From Dastarcus helophoroides (Eukaryota; Arthropoda; Insecta; Coleoptera; Bothrideridae), in the NCBI GenBank assembly GCA_028583605.1, contig CM053328.1:9254782-9318781 (forward strand): 64,000 nt of DNA. The letters are read 5' to 3'. Made by a program: the position numbers and the translations under genes. Below the pieces are notes generated by a model, which was not told the DNA's origin, ran no database searches, and saw only the letters and a list, made by a program, of their open reading frames with translations. Positions 11,821 through 23,668 of the stretch are shown here, piece after piece; position 1 is the first letter of the stretch, and every line of letters begins with the position of its first letter.

Positions 11821-11935
11821 ACGACCAAAATAAACCGTTTTTTTTCTGGTTCTGTTCCGGTTTTCGTTCCTACAAAAATAACGGTTTTTTTTTCGGTTTC
11901 CGGTTCAAAGCCCCGTTGCCGCCACTGATTCAGAG

Positions 11936-12956
11936 AAAAATCATGTTACAGATCTCGGGAACCAGCCAAATTAAAGAAGAATAATTTAGTTACTGAGAAG
12001 AGATTTATGTAAGGTCTCTGGAAAAAAATGAGTCCTTGGACCATTTGGAAACTAAAGAAAATTTGTAAAAATGTTGCCGCATCATTAGTAAAAAACTGCT
12101 AGAGCTAAAAATATTTAATTTAAAATTTGAAAACTAGAATCTTAGAGCTTTAATTTGTTTATTTTCTCTGTGGTCATTTTTCTTTGAGTTGCAACTTTTT
12201 TAAATTCATCTGTAATTGGAAATATTTTTTTTTAGTTTTTATGCTTAGTGCATTAAGGAGTTCTTTAATTTTAAAAATTTTGAACAGGTTTAACCATCTT
12301 CGTAAAATTATGGCTTCAAACTCAACATTTTATTTAAAAAATATGATCCAGTATCAGCTGTTTACTTAAAAAAAATTCATCATTTCTTTTACAAAACCTT
12401 GAATTTAAATGTTCGTAAAATTTTTATTTCTCTTTCTCATTTTTCACCAAGTCCAGGTATTTCCCAAAATCACGAACGTAAATTTACACTTTTTACAACT
12501 ATCCCCAGCATTTTAATTTCAGGCTGAAAATTTATTTTTTATTCCTAATAGTTTTTTGTTTCCAAAATTTCGACATTTAACTCGAAATTTGAAGTTGAAT
12601 TGTCGTACTTTTACATAAAATTTATATCTAAATAATTTGAGTTTATTAATCAGTAAGTTTAAAGTTAAATTTCATATTTTTACATTAAATCGAAAATTTT
12701 TGGAATAAAATAAAAGAAAAAAATAAAAATAAGTGAAATAACTTTAAAAACTACATAAAATTCAAACTTCGAAGTTAAAATTGAAATTCCCAGACTAAAA
12801 CTTCTATCAAAGTTTAGAACCCAAATTTCGATATTTTTTTTCAAAATTTCGAAATAAAGGGAGACATTTAGGTTTAAATTGTAAGTAAACATATTTTCGA
12901 AACCGAAAGACGCCTTAGATGGCCTAGAGCGCATTTACGCGATTTCTGCTGGCATC
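11936..12956. other. AT-rich intergenic sequence, no gene recognised
   Basis: This is mixed-polarity AT-rich sequence with weak minisatellite character between 12660 and 12900. The open frames of 60 and 84 codons here are low-complexity. Confidence 0.4.
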
Positions 12957-13088
12957 TTAGAAGCCCAAAAATAACGAAAAGATGACCATCACCCCAACGA
13001 TGAACATGAGAAGATCACGTATCTTGATGATATGCGACTTCGACGTTGGTCCAAGTACTTTCCATTTATTATTAACTCGTTTGGGCAT
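12957..13088 (-). CDS. Possible small peptide or 3'-terminal exon with one membrane segment
   Basis: On the minus strand an ATG at 13086-13088 opens 43 codons and ends in TAA at 12957-12959. The frame stays open upstream to a TGA near 13117. The predicted C-terminus has basic residues (KSHIIKIRD) and then a hydrophobic stretch of about 16-18 residues (LLMFIVGVMVIFSLFLGF) ending at the stop. Basic residues followed by a hydrophobic helix is what a last transmembrane segment looks like. The segment is less AT-rich than its flanks, and the sequence just upstream (TTTGTTCACCCAAG) could serve as a splice acceptor. I recognise no family, and no companion exon was found in the window. It could be chance. 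Confidence 0.25.
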   Translation of the reverse strand: MPKRVNNKWKVLGPTSKSHIIKIRDLLMFIVGVMVIFSLFLGF

Positions 13089-14244
13089 CCTTGGGTGAAC
13101 AAATGATACTATTCCAAAAATTCACCCAAGATTTTCGACGAATGTTGCAATTCGGCTTGTTACGACAAAATACCTACTCGAATTCGCAAACGTCGTGGTT
13201 AAACCAAATCAATGCTGATTGACACATTTAAGGAAACTATGATTGTCGCCAATATTTCATCGATGAACTTTAAAATCCTTTCTTTGTTAAATTTTTTCTC
13301 AATCGTCAAACATATCCTAAAAAAAGAGCATTCAAACTTGATCCATATATGCAGTCTTGTATTTTATTTGGTCGTGACGCGTTTTATTTTGTGAGGCAAC
13401 ATTAAGAACCATCCTTGAGCTGAGTTGGAATCTAACCGCTTCAAAGTTATTTTTTCGCAACCCAACTGAGTTATTCCACTGTATCCTGAAATGGCACAAT
13501 TAACTTATTTTTTATACAAGCCATTTACATTTAAATGACGTTTAAACTTGGCCTCGGTCATTCCGAATTAGTTCGGATAAAGCTAACGGGTTTTATTGCA
13601 CAATTTAACAAACATCCATTAGGGGTAATATATGTTTGTTTTAGCCCGAATTAGGGAAATGTCTCAGCTTTGAAATGAATTGAGGAAATTACAACAAAAT
13701 TTCATTGTAGGTTAACTTAAGGGTGATTTATTTTCATTACTCAGTCGGGGCATGTCTGTCACCTTAATTGAATTTTCGGTTTCACATTTACTTACCCGAC
13801 ATTTTTAAAAGTCGCGGACGCAATTGCATTTTTATTTTACTGTTTCGCTCTGGACATCGACCCCCGAACGAAATCTAATGTTCATTTTACAGCTTCGTTT
13901 TGACATGAAATGGCATTTAGAAAATTCTGCCTGATGTTCCCAAAATTATTTCGAAATTTTATAAACAAATCACAAAATTAGTTTACGCTTCAAAATTTTA
14001 AAACTGGATTTTTTGAAATGAATTTAATTCGAACGATACCTAAAATTGGTGTCCTATTACCCAAACTTTTCACTTTGAAGTTAGAATTTTTCATTTCGTT
14101 TTCCGAATATCTGACTTTAAAATGGAAATTTCGTCTTTTTTCTAGAGATTTGGACTTCAAACTGAAGACATAAATTTGGCAAATAAAACGGGACACTTCT
14201 TTTTTTTATACTTTGCGCAAGCCACATCAAAAGCTTCCGCGAGA
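13089..14244. other. Unique intergenic DNA, no gene recognised
   Basis: Composition is balanced and no repeat modules are present. A 60-codon frame at 13212-13394 (plus) has no recognisable domain. Confidence 0.4.
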
Positions 14245-17200
14245 CACAAGTGACTCGCGAGTAGGGAATTCGATCCTGATCCTTATTTCTAATTCCGGAA
14301 TTTCAAGATTACATTTACTCAATCCCGGGATTCCGGGATTATTTCGGTATTGAAGATAACAAATAATAAATAATCAGCTTTTCAAGCAACAAATCAAAAC
14401 AGTCAACGTAATCAAAATTTAGGCAAAAACAACGTATTTTACGGTAAAAACGCAGATATCATTAATCAGACTTAAGAATTAGACTGACCAGGCTTAAAAT
14501 CACTAAATCGTTATGTTGAAGTTACTCCTTTTCAAGAATCAATAAGAGCTTTTTAAACTTAGGGGCCATTCTTTCATTCATGATTTTTTGAGGCCCATCT
14601 CGTCCATGCAGCAGGTGGTCAAATTTGTATGACCCTCTTCACTCCAACGTCACATATTTTGCAATTAATTTTTTAATTTAGAAATTATCATATCTGCGTG
14701 AGTTTGGTTTTCGTATATTGTATATTTAAATTTGCTTTTTTATCTTGTTTGATATTTCATCAACCTTAACGTGACAAATAATGTTATCTTAATAAATTCA
14801 GGATTTTCATTTCCTTCTCGAAATTTTGATTATAAAATCCAAATTTTATAAAAATACTTCTCAAATTTTAACTCAAAATTTTAACTTGCTGATTTCACCT
14901 CAAAATATTTTAAATGTGTTTCTTGAACTTTTGACTTTTATCTGAACATTTCGATTTAATCCTCGCTATTTCGTTTTAGAGTCGAAATTTCAGAAAAATT
15001 GAAATACCTATTTTAGGTTTGCATCAAAATAGAAGCAAAAAAGTTGTCAAATTTTTTTGAAATTTTTTCATTTTCTTCTCAGATTTTCCGCTGCAATCTC
15101 TAAAATTAAAACCCAAAAGTTTCCACATTTCCTGATTTTGAATAAAATGCAAATTTGTAAAATACTGCAAGAATCAGAATCGGAATTGTTTTTATAAATA
15201 TCCAAACTCTTTTCCAATTTTCAGCTTTGAAAGAAAACTTGAATAAAAAAAAATCGTAAACTTGAAATTTACAAATTTTCAAAAAAGTAGAATTTTTGAA
15301 AGACTAAATATGCAAGAAAAACCAAAATTATAAGAAAATTTGAAAGCTTTTAAGAATGCTCAACGTTTTGAAAAGTTAAAATTTTAGACAAATTAAAATA
15401 TTCGAAAAAAAAACAAAATTTGGCAAATGCCAAATTTAAAAATCAAAATTATCTAAAAAAAAACAAGCACAATGTGAAAAGAAGTAGAAATTTTGGAAAA
15501 ATCAAGATTTACGAAAAAAATATTGAAAACTTGAAGATAAGGCGTCGGAATTATAAAAAAGTTAATTTTCGTATTAAGTTAAAATTTGCAGAAAAAAGCT
15601 GAGGTTTTTTAAAACATAGGTCTTTTGAAAAAAAAATTCAAACATTGAAGAAATCGACAATTTTAAAAATTCTGAAATTAGAAAAAGTGGCGAAATTTTT
15701 GAGAAAATATGTAATTTTGAAAAAAATTGAAATTTTGAATTTAAACTTTCAGTTGTCATATGACCCTTCGACTTAAAAAATCATAATAAAACTTTAGAAC
15801 TTGAACTGAAAAGTTTCAGAAGGAGATTTCGATAAAATTGAGATTTATTGAAAGTATTCTAGAATTTTGTAGTTTCAAAAAATTTTATTTAAAAAATAGA
15901 GTTTTTTTAAACACAAATTTTCACGGAAATAAAAAATCTATTAGGATGATTCAAGTTTTAAAATAACATTTCCAAAAAATAGTCTAAACTTCGAATTTTA
16001 TCTTGAAATGAAAAATATTGTGATTTTGGACAAAATGAAATTTTTGAAAAAGTCTAAATTTTAGAAAAGACAAAATTTTCAAAAAAAGTTGAAATTTAAA
16101 AAAGAAAAAAAGTCAAATCTAAATTTCCAAATAAAAGGTTAAAATTTTGAAAACAATGAAAATTTTCAAAAAAAGTTTAAATTTTCGTAAATATCGTAAT
16201 TTTGAATAATGCAAAAATTTTTATGGAACATTAAAATTCATAAGACTTTTAAAAAGTAATCGAAATTGTAGAAAAACATTTCAACACTTTAAAGAAATTG
16301 ACATTTTAAAAATTTGAACATTTAAAGAATTCTTTTTAAAAATTTGTAATTTTCAAAAACGTTATAATCTTGGAAATTAGTGGAATAAAATTTCAAAAAT
16401 GGTCAAGATATTGAAAAAACAATTCGAGATTTTAAAAAATTGAAAACTATTTGCTCAAATTTTCAAATTAAAACGATTTTATTTTAAGTCTTGATATTGA
16501 AGAAAATGACCAGAAAAATTTAAAGAATGGTTCAAATTTTGAAATTAAAATTTTCGAAAAAATCAAAATTTTAGATAACTGAAATTTTGAAAAAATAGAA
16601 CATTTTTTAGAAAATCGAAAATTTTAATTGAAAAGTTAAAAAATGAAAATTTTGAAACAGTTTTGAAATTTCCAAATAAAGTCAATGTTTTCAAATAAAG
16701 TTGTCAACATTTTCAAAAATTTTCTGAAGTGAAATTTAAAAAAAATCAAATAGTCGAAAATTTCAAAAAATTCAATATAAAAAAAATTTTCCGATTCAAA
16801 AAAAACAATTGAAATTCTCCAAAAAAATGGAATTTTGAAGAAACTCCATATTTTCATGAAAATATTGTGTAAAAACTCAAATTTTTGAAAACTAATAGCT
16901 GAAAACTAATAAAGTCAACAGTTTTAAGAATAAGCAAAATTTTTATAATTTAAAAAAAATATAGAAATTTTCAAAATATTTTAAATTGTGAAGTAAAATG
17001 TTGCAAAAGTTTAAAAACTCCAAGAAGTTCAATTTTGGAAAAAGTCTAGCTTACAAAGAACTTGACATTTTCGAATAAAATGATAATTTTCAAACAGCAA
17101 AAATTTTGAAAATATAACAAAATCTTTAAAACATTTAATATTTTAAGAGGCCTAAATTTTCGGAAAAATCAATACTTGTAAAAATCAAAATTTTCAAAAA

Positions 17201-18061
17201 AAGTAAAATCTTGAAAATACTTGGTCGAACATTTTTTCACATAAATCAAAATTTTTAGAAAAATATTGACCTTTTTCTTGAAAATTAAACTTTTATGGAT
17301 ATCGATTCTCTGTTATATTTACTTTGTTCAAAATTTTTATAAAAGTATCAAAATTTTGAAAAAAGTAAATTTTTTCGAAAGAGTTTGTATTCACAAAAAG
17401 TTTAAAGTTCGAAAAAAAGATTAAAGCGGCAAAATGAGGAAATTTTCAAAAAAAATTTCGAAAAATGTCGAAATTATTGGAAAATGTAAAATTTTTTATA
17501 AGTTGAATTTTTCAAAAAAATATCGAAATTGAAATCTAAATTTTCAAAAAATCAACATTTTCAAGAAAGGCGACATTTTAGAAAATATTCGAAACTTTTA
17601 AAAGAGTGAAATTCTTCAAAAAAAAAAGTCGGAACTTTGTGACGCCACGAAGCATATGACTCGTCTCGCCCTTGACACACGATGTCAAACTCTATTGACT
17701 CTTTTACTCCCCCTTAATCTGAGAAATAACAACGCGTCTGGTGTCTCATCATCAAATCCTTTTTTTAAATGCAAGATTTTTATTTGAAACAAGCATACCC
17801 AAAGCAGTGCTGCTTGTTTGGAATAAAACTTCTTCCATTTTATATTAAAATGATAGACAAGTATTGTTGGAAACATTGACATTGAGCGTTTCGATAGATA
17901 GAGTCTATTTTACAACTTTTTTAAAATGATGTCAATCTCGAAAATCCCGGAATCAAAAAAACTTAATCCCGTAATTTTCGGGATTAAAAAGCGGTCGGGA
18001 TCCCGGCATCCCGAAATTCAGAATCCCGGGATCAAATCCTCTAGCCACAAGTGACTCGCGA
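14245..18061 (+). mobile_element. Array-bearing unit with 16-bp flanking duplication
   Basis: The 16-bp sequence CACAAGTGACTCGCGA occurs at 14245-14260 and exactly again at 18046-18061, enclosing 3785 bp. The inner ends are imperfectly inverted: left GTAGGGAATTCGATCCTGAT, right reverse-complemented GCTAGAGGATTTGATCCCGG. Both ends continue into CCGGGATT-rich sequence (14290-14350 and 17940-18035). Inside is mainly A-rich minisatellite. No transposase is seen. The inverted ends suggest a DNA transposon. The 16-bp duplication is longer than usual for hAT (8), so the superfamily is open. Confidence 0.65.
15230..17640. repeat. Degenerate AT minisatellite block, A-rich on + strand
   Basis: Units of AAAATTTTGAAAAAAGTC type, about 20 bp, run through this stretch with heavy divergence. 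It fills most of the 14261-18045 unit. Frames of 60-73 codons inside are K/F/I-rich noise on both strands. Confidence 0.75.
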
Positions 18062-18289
18062 ACTACGGATTGGCAGCCTTAGCCATTGCGAGGCTCCGGG
18101 CGGGTAGATCTTTGTGAGGCCCTTGTCTTTGTGGAATTAGTTTTAATATAGGCGTAGCTAGAATAGGGCTGGATAGAGCGCTTGCCCTCCCCCTGACTCA
18201 TGCAGTTAACGAAAATGTGTATTCAACTGAGCAGACTGTCTCCAAAAAGTTTCCATTTGACAAAATTCGTCCTCCTTTAAGCTATTCAC

Positions 18290-20740
18290 ATTTTCTCGAA
18301 ATTTCGACTTATTTCTCAAAATTAGTACTTTTTCATAAATTTCTTTCGAAATTTTAAATTTATGCCTAAAATTAGATTTTATCAGAATCCGACTTTGTCA
18401 AAATTTCGAATCTATATCTCAAAATTCATCGTTTTATTTTTCGAAATTCTACCATTTCTCAAAATTCTGTTTTTTCAGAAACTTCCGCTTTTCTTTGCAT
18501 TTGGATTTCCTGAAAATTTTGACTTGTTTATGAAGATTTACCTTTTTCCTCAAAATTTGATCGATTTTTTGATAAAAATATTACCTGGATATTTTTATAA
18601 CTTTTTTAGAAATTTTGTAAAAAGACAAAAATTACAAGAAAATTTTCCCTGGAATGGTTTATAACTGAAATACAATTTGTTTCGACGTTTATCTCAATAT
18701 TGAACATTTTCTGACTTAGGGTGGGGCAGATCAAGGCGCATGTCCGCCTTTGATTCAAGCGATCAAGAGAAAATTCTAGAATTACATTTTTCTCACATTT
18801 TGACTTTATTCCAAAATTTCGACAAAATTTGACTCTCTCTGAAGAATTTCGAGTGTTTTCTAAATTTCCACTTTTTTCTCAAAATTTCGATCTTCTTTTT
18901 TTGTTTTTTAAGGGAAGGAATTGAAATTTCCGGACAAAAATGAATTTAAAAAAATCGAAACTTTATCGAAAATTTATCCTAAAATTCCATCCTGTATGTT
19001 TCCGGAAATCTGAATGTTTTTCTTGGAAATTGGTATTTTTCTTAAAATTTTGACATTTTTTCAAGACTCGTTTTGTTCATAAATGGCTTACCTCAAAATA
19101 GTACTTTTTCTTAAAGTTTTAATTTTTTCTGGAAAATTTCAATCTTTGATGCTTCATTTGGTACTTTTTCTAGAAATGTCGATTGTTTATCAGACTTCGT
19201 TTTTTTTTAATTCCTTTATTTTTATTAGGTTTTCCTGAAGATTTCGATGTTTTAGAATTTGATTTTTCACAAATTAGGACAGATTTCTTAAAATTTACCT
19301 TTTTCTAGATATTTTTATATCAAAATTCGATACTCAACTTTACTAAAAATTTTTAATTTTTCTCTTAAAATTAGTTTAAATTGGTCATTTTCGAAATTTC
19401 GACTTTATTCTCAAAATTCTACTTTTTCGGCCCTTCTTTCGGAAATTATTTTTTCTATCAAAATTCTCCCTTTTTTCTGAATAATTGTCTTTATTTTTTT
19501 CAATTTTTTAAATTTGACTCCAGTAATTTCAACTTCATATTTCACCTTATTTTCGAAATTCTGGCTTTTATTTCAAAATGCGATGTTTCAGTTTATGGAA
19601 TTTTCTGAGTTTTCCTCGAAATTGGCTTTTCCTTTAAATTTTAGTTTTCTCGAAATTTGTCTATTTTCTCTAAATTAGATCCACATATTATCGAAAATTA
19701 AAAATGTTGAGAAAAATATTTTTGGGTAATTTCGAGAAGGATTTCTTGTACATCCAATTTCTTTATCGAAATTTAAATATTATGTCAAAATTAGAATCAA
19801 AAAGTGAACATTTCGAAAACTGTTTTTCTAAATTGCAAATTTTTTCAGAAATTTTTTTCAGGAATTTTTAGAAAACTAAAATTGAATAAAAACCCTTCAG
19901 AAGAACGCGAAAAATGATGGAAATATTTTGGCATATTTAAAATTTTCATCATTTTTCGAGTTCTTCTGAAGGGTTTTTATTCAATTTTAGTTTTCTAAAA
20001 ATTCCTTTCCCAAAATAAATTTTTTTCTGAGAATTCGTCACTTTCGAAATTACGACTTTATTCTACATTTTTCTCCCAAAATTAAACTTTCATTTTTTTA
20101 ATATTCGGTTTTTTCTGAATTTTTTTAATTAAAATTTCCAGAAATTTCCTGTTTCTCAAAATTTGTTTTATTCTGGAAATTTTGACTAGTACTTCAAACA
20201 GCGATGTTGTTTGCTTTTGGAAATCTCGACTTACAGTGAAAAATTTTTCTCAAAGTTATAACTTTTTCTGAAAATTGCGTCTTTTTCACAAAATTCCACC
20301 TTTAAAAATATATATTTTTCGTATTTTCAACATTTTTTGAGATTTTTCGAAAGGTTAGGATTCTAATTTAAACAGGAATTTCTAAACATTCCAACTTTTT
20401 CCCAAAATTCGTTTTTCCTCAAAATTCTTCTCTCTTAAAATTAAACTTTCTCTTGAAAATGTTCACTTATCTTCAAGACATTCCAACCTTTTTCTCGACA
20501 TTTCGACCGTATTTTTCAAAAATCGTTACTTTACGAAATCTTCGAAATTTCGATAGGTTTCAAAGTTTTCCGAAAGTTTCGGTTTTTATTTTAGCATTTA
20601 ATCTGTATGTTTTCGCAAAGTTCGTCTCTATTTCCAAATTTCTAAATTGATCTGAAAATTCGATTAATCAGTTCATGTAGTTAAATGAAAACCGGAACGT
20701 TTTCCGATTTTCTTTTTTTTATGAATTTTTCAAAATGATT
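18290..20740. repeat. Degenerate AT minisatellite block, T-rich on + strand
   Basis: The block has the same unit type as at 1-2090, with CAAAATTTCGACTTTTT-like phrases throughout. The 100-codon frame at 18362-18664 is F/L/I-rich and lacks a domain, so I treat it as a by-product of the repeat. Confidence 0.75.
19860..20006. repeat. Near-perfect hairpin, 65-bp arms, 17-bp loop
   Basis: The left arm (19860-19924) and right arm (19942-20006) are reverse complements at 63 of 65 positions. The arm core includes ACCCTTCAGAAGAAC / GTTCTTCTGAAGGGT. Surrounding minisatellite units are heavily diverged, so such matched arms point to a recent inverted duplication or to constraint on the fold. Confidence 0.9.
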
Positions 20741-20787
20741 CTTGCCCCTCCCTGAACGAAATCCTGTCTACGCCCATGACTTTTAAT

Positions 20788-22134
20788 GATGATGCTTGAC
20801 GAGAAATACAAAGTAATAAATAAATAAACTTAGATTTTTGAGATTGTTTAATAGAAATTAGGAAAAATTAATAAACACAAAGATAACAAATTATTAATCA
20901 TGATAAATTAGGGAGGATTCATGTCTTAAAAGAATCAGTGATTTAGAAATGATGACGGTTGCTCTAATATTAAAGCATAACGAGGCGACAGTTGACAGGT
21001 GAAATGGAACACGGGTAATTCCCCGAATCATAAACACGAAGAAAATGGAGTACTATCAGATTTTGTTTAGCCCTTGCAGTTGGCAGCACTTGTGGCACTG
21101 GTGCGAAATTTCGTCAATGTGAAAGAGAAGGAAAGAAACATTCATTGGAGCGAATAAGATAGATATCAGCGCGATAACTACCTCGCAAGGGTGCATCGAG
21201 ATAAGTTTTATAATCCGCGGCGTGAGGCGCGAAATTCAAATGAACATTAGAATTCGTACTAATGCGCGAGTGCTCTAGGCCCCGGGCGGTTGTCCTGCTC
21301 AGCACCCCCAAAGGCCACCCTTGCAAATTGAGCACCACTAAAAATGAGTTGGGGCATGATTTTTGACCTTGAACATGATTAGCAAATGAAAGAAACAGTT
21401 TTAAAACATCGCCAAGTAGCAAGCAAGATTTCTTCACGTCGCCTCAAATCTATTCGAACTTTATGTGACTTTCTCACTTAAACAATTACTTACAAAACAT
21501 TTAAAATTTTAATATCTCATGAACTATCACTCATTTAGAAAAAAAGTTTAGATACATTTTCTCTAGAGAATCACAAGTTATGTAATAAACATTTTCGCGA
21601 CAATCACTGTCTATAATTTGCGACACACTGATTTTTTCAACTTTAAATAAAATTTATATCATAATTGAATTCGACTAAATTAATAGCCTAAAAGTTACCA
21701 AAGAAAATGCCCCACCTTTTAGTGATAGACTCATCAAAATGGATTTAACCATTTAGGACAGGTGTGGCCAAATTTTCATACCGTAAGGACTACTTATTCT
21801 GTAAAATATAGTCTGAGAATGACTATTAATATGGGCAAATCAATTTCAAGGAATTTTTAAAAATTTTCATAGTCCAACAATTTTAACTTTAAGTGAAAGC
21901 AAATTGTTCAGTTCTGGTTTCCCGGGCTACTTTCAAAACCTTTGCGGTCGACCGGTGGCGGTCGACGTGTTGGCCATTCCTGGTTTAGGAGATTACCCCA
22001 GATAAGCACACAGACAGGCAGACAAAAGTTCTAAAAAATCTGTATGGGTTAGTGTAACATGAAAAAAAATCATGCGAACTTCTAACAGCACAATGATTTT
22101 GAAACCACGCATATTGTTCTTCATAAAGAAGCCC
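20788..22134. other. Unique intergenic DNA, no gene recognised
   Basis: The part at 21000-21470 is GC-richer than its surroundings and contains a 107-codon minus-strand frame (21114-21437) with no recognisable domain. I see no splice or promoter arrangement that would support it as a gene. Confidence 0.35.
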
Positions 22135-22680
22135 TTTTTTTAAGTTTAATGCACTCGTAAAGGGTAACCCCATTATGCTTTCAAAGCAGTGCGAGTAGGA
22201 TGCGGAAACAAGGATAGATGGCGATGAACTGCCTTCTTAAACAAGGATAGGTTGTAATTTTCGGGGAACATTCCTTTCGGTAACAAGTTCCATAACTTAG
22301 AAATTCTATAGAAAAAAAGAGTCTGTAGACAGAAGTCCTCACTGTGTCAAGCTGGACCGCACAGGAATTTGCTGTCTCGGACTGCCTGGTACGCCTCAAG
22401 AATCTTGCCCTTGGGGGGATCAACCCTATTAGTTCCTGCGAGCATCTTCCATGATAGTACTTGTAGAAAAGAGATAAGTTACCAACCATACGCCTGTGCT
22501 CTAGTGTTTCGAGAGGATCGGTCAGACCCTCCTTATCTATTAGGCAAATCGCTCTTCTTTGAATTGAATCCAAGGGAGCTAAAGTGTGTTTTGGGGCGGA
22601 ACTCCAAACATGAGAACAGTATTCTAGTGTTGGCCTAACTTGAGCTTTGTATGGTGTTAATAGCTGATGAGAAATTCCGA
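22135..22680 (-). mobile_element. CR1/Jockey-like LINE, 3'-end fragment
   Basis: This is the C-terminal end of an ORF2-type polyprotein plus a short 3' tail on the minus strand, closed by a short A-run (T-run at 22135-22141 on plus). It covers the post-catalytic region from PTLEY through SIQRRAICLID and LEHRRMVG to RHLSL. It is broken by frameshifts near 22310 and truncated at its 5' end at about 22675. It parallels the 3' end of the longer copy immediately downstream. Confidence 0.85.
22181..22573 (-). pseudogene. LINE ORF2 C-terminal remnant
   Basis: The frame starts inside SIQRRAICLID and reads through LETLEHRRMVGNLSLFYKY and CSQELIGLIPP. This is the region after the palm and thumb of a LINE reverse transcriptase. 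A frameshift near 22310 puts the conserved SKLWN...FPENY segment in another frame, so the protein is dead. The copies at 23075, 53297 and 55995 carry the same block. Confidence 0.75.
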
Positions 22681-22857
22681 GTAAGATTGTTGGGGATATG
22701 ATATTTCGGATCTCGATACGGATATATTGTGAATACTAGTTACCTTCCCCGGCTTTGCCCAGGTGGATAATAACAAGAGTACATTCTAATGTACTAATGT
22801 AAGTGATTTTCTTGCATAAAATGCGATAAGTAAATCGTCTGTGTATTTTTATTATTA
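22681..22857. other. Spacer between two LINE 3' ends
   Basis: About 180 bp of non-LINE sequence separates the two same-orientation fragments. This argues that they are separate insertions, or a duplication with intervening DNA, rather than one element. Confidence 0.4.
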
Positions 22858-22880
22858 TTTTTTTTTTTTAGTTTAATCCA

Positions 22881-23536
22881 CTCACAAAGGGTAACCCCAT
22901 TATGCTTTCAAAGCACTGAGAGTAGGATGCGGAAACAAGGATAGGTGGCGATGAACCGCCTTCTTAAACAAGGATAGGTTGTAATTTTTGGGGAAAATTG
23001 CTTTCGGTAACAAGTTCCATAACTTGGAAGTTCTATAGCAAAAAGGGTCTCCGTAGACAGAAGTCCTCACTGTGTCAAGCTGGACTGCACAGGAATTTGC
23101 TGTCTTCGACTGTATAGCACGTTGCCCTTGGAGAGATTAATCCTATTAGTTCCTGCAAGCATCTCCCATGATAGTAGTTGTAGAAAAAAGACAAGTCACC
23201 AACCATACGCCTGTGCTCTAGTGTTTCGAGAGAATCGTCATCAATTAGGCGAATCGATCTTCTTTGAATTGAATCCAAGGGAGCTAAAGTGCGTTTTGGG
23301 GCGGAACTCTAAACATGAGAACAGTATTCTAGTGTTGGCCTAACTTGAGCTTTGTATAGTGTTAATAGCTGATGAGATGTAAAGTACTTTTTAGCTCTAA
23401 GAAGAAAGCCTAGCTTCTGAGAGGCGGATTTGGCAATGGCGCGCAGATGATCGTCCCAAGAGAAGTTAGTGCCCGCATTCAGTCCTGGGATAGATGGATT
23501 GGATCCCATCGGAAGGATTTTATCGTCCATTAGCAT
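22881..23536 (-). pseudogene. LINE ORF2 thumb and C-terminal region
   Basis: Two open pieces (23536-23309 and 23278-23075) carry SWDDHLRAIAKSASQKLGFL, LLTLYKAQVRPTLEYCSHV, then SIQRRSIRLIDD and LEHRRMVGDL. They are separated by a one-codon-scale break near 23300. The last part (about 23060-22881) continues in another frame to the 3' tail. The block parallels 22181-22573 closely. Confidence 0.7.
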
Positions 23537-23668
23537 GTTTGTTGCATTATCCCTTGTTGTTTTCTTTCAGAGAAAACCGCGGCCTGAGTTTTTGAAGCGT
23601 TGAAGTCGACCAAATTGTTCTTACCCCTATTCCAGAATAATCTCAAGATCCCGATTAATCGTCTCTAT

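Larger units (their letters stand above)
8797..11914. repeat. Internal array of element A with bracketing direct repeats
   Basis: A module containing TTCCGGTTTTCGTTCCTACA and a following CGGTTTTTT...CGGTTC occurs at about 8860-8920 and again at about 11850-11907, in the same orientation. The right-hand end reads GGTTCAAAGCCCC. Its reverse complement resembles the CAGGGCTTCGAACCGG end at 26639, so this may be a second, nested hAT-like element. The left terminus is poorly conserved and I could not find its target duplication. Confidence 0.45.
7816..11935 (+). mobile_element. hAT-like non-autonomous element A, 4.1 kb, with 8-bp TSD
   Basis: The element occupies 7824-11927. It starts CAGTGGCGGCTGGT and ends GCCGCCACTG, and is flanked by the identical 8-bp duplication ATTCAGAG (7816-7823 and 11928-11935). 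CAG...CTG ends with an 8-bp duplication are the established hallmarks of the hAT superfamily. The first ~970 bp match the 1-kb element at 57082. The remaining 3.1 kb is low-complexity array (9060-10810 T-rich, 10850-11820 A-rich) bracketed by related TTCCGGTTTTCGTTCC modules. No transposase frame is visible, so it must have depended on one supplied elsewhere. The 85-codon frame at 7972-8229 lies in the shared region, has no counterpart of similar length at 57082 and is not called. Confidence 0.8.
18148..20780 (+). mobile_element. Array-bearing unit with GGCGTAG-type inverted ends
   Basis: The left end reads ATAGGCGTAGCTAGAATAGG. The right end, reverse-complemented, reads ATGGGCGTAGACAGGATTTC after three extra bases. 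TTTTAAT flanks both sides (18141-18147 and 20781-20787), a possible but AT-rich and therefore weak target duplication. The left end matches the reverse complement of the right end of the unit at 34703-37422. The interior is T-rich minisatellite with one large hairpin. No transposase is visible. Confidence 0.55.

Noticed and set aside
18362..18664. 100-codon plus-strand open frame
   Set aside because: It lies wholly in the T-rich minisatellite. The product is F/L/I/K-rich with no domain, as expected when TTC/TTT/AAA-rich repeats are translated. The same applies to the frames at 29288, 30069, 31712 and similar.
21114..21437. 107-codon minus-strand open frame in GC-richer DNA
   Set aside because: No domain, no membrane or signal pattern, and no splice or promoter context. 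At this length in GC-richer DNA it can occur by chance.
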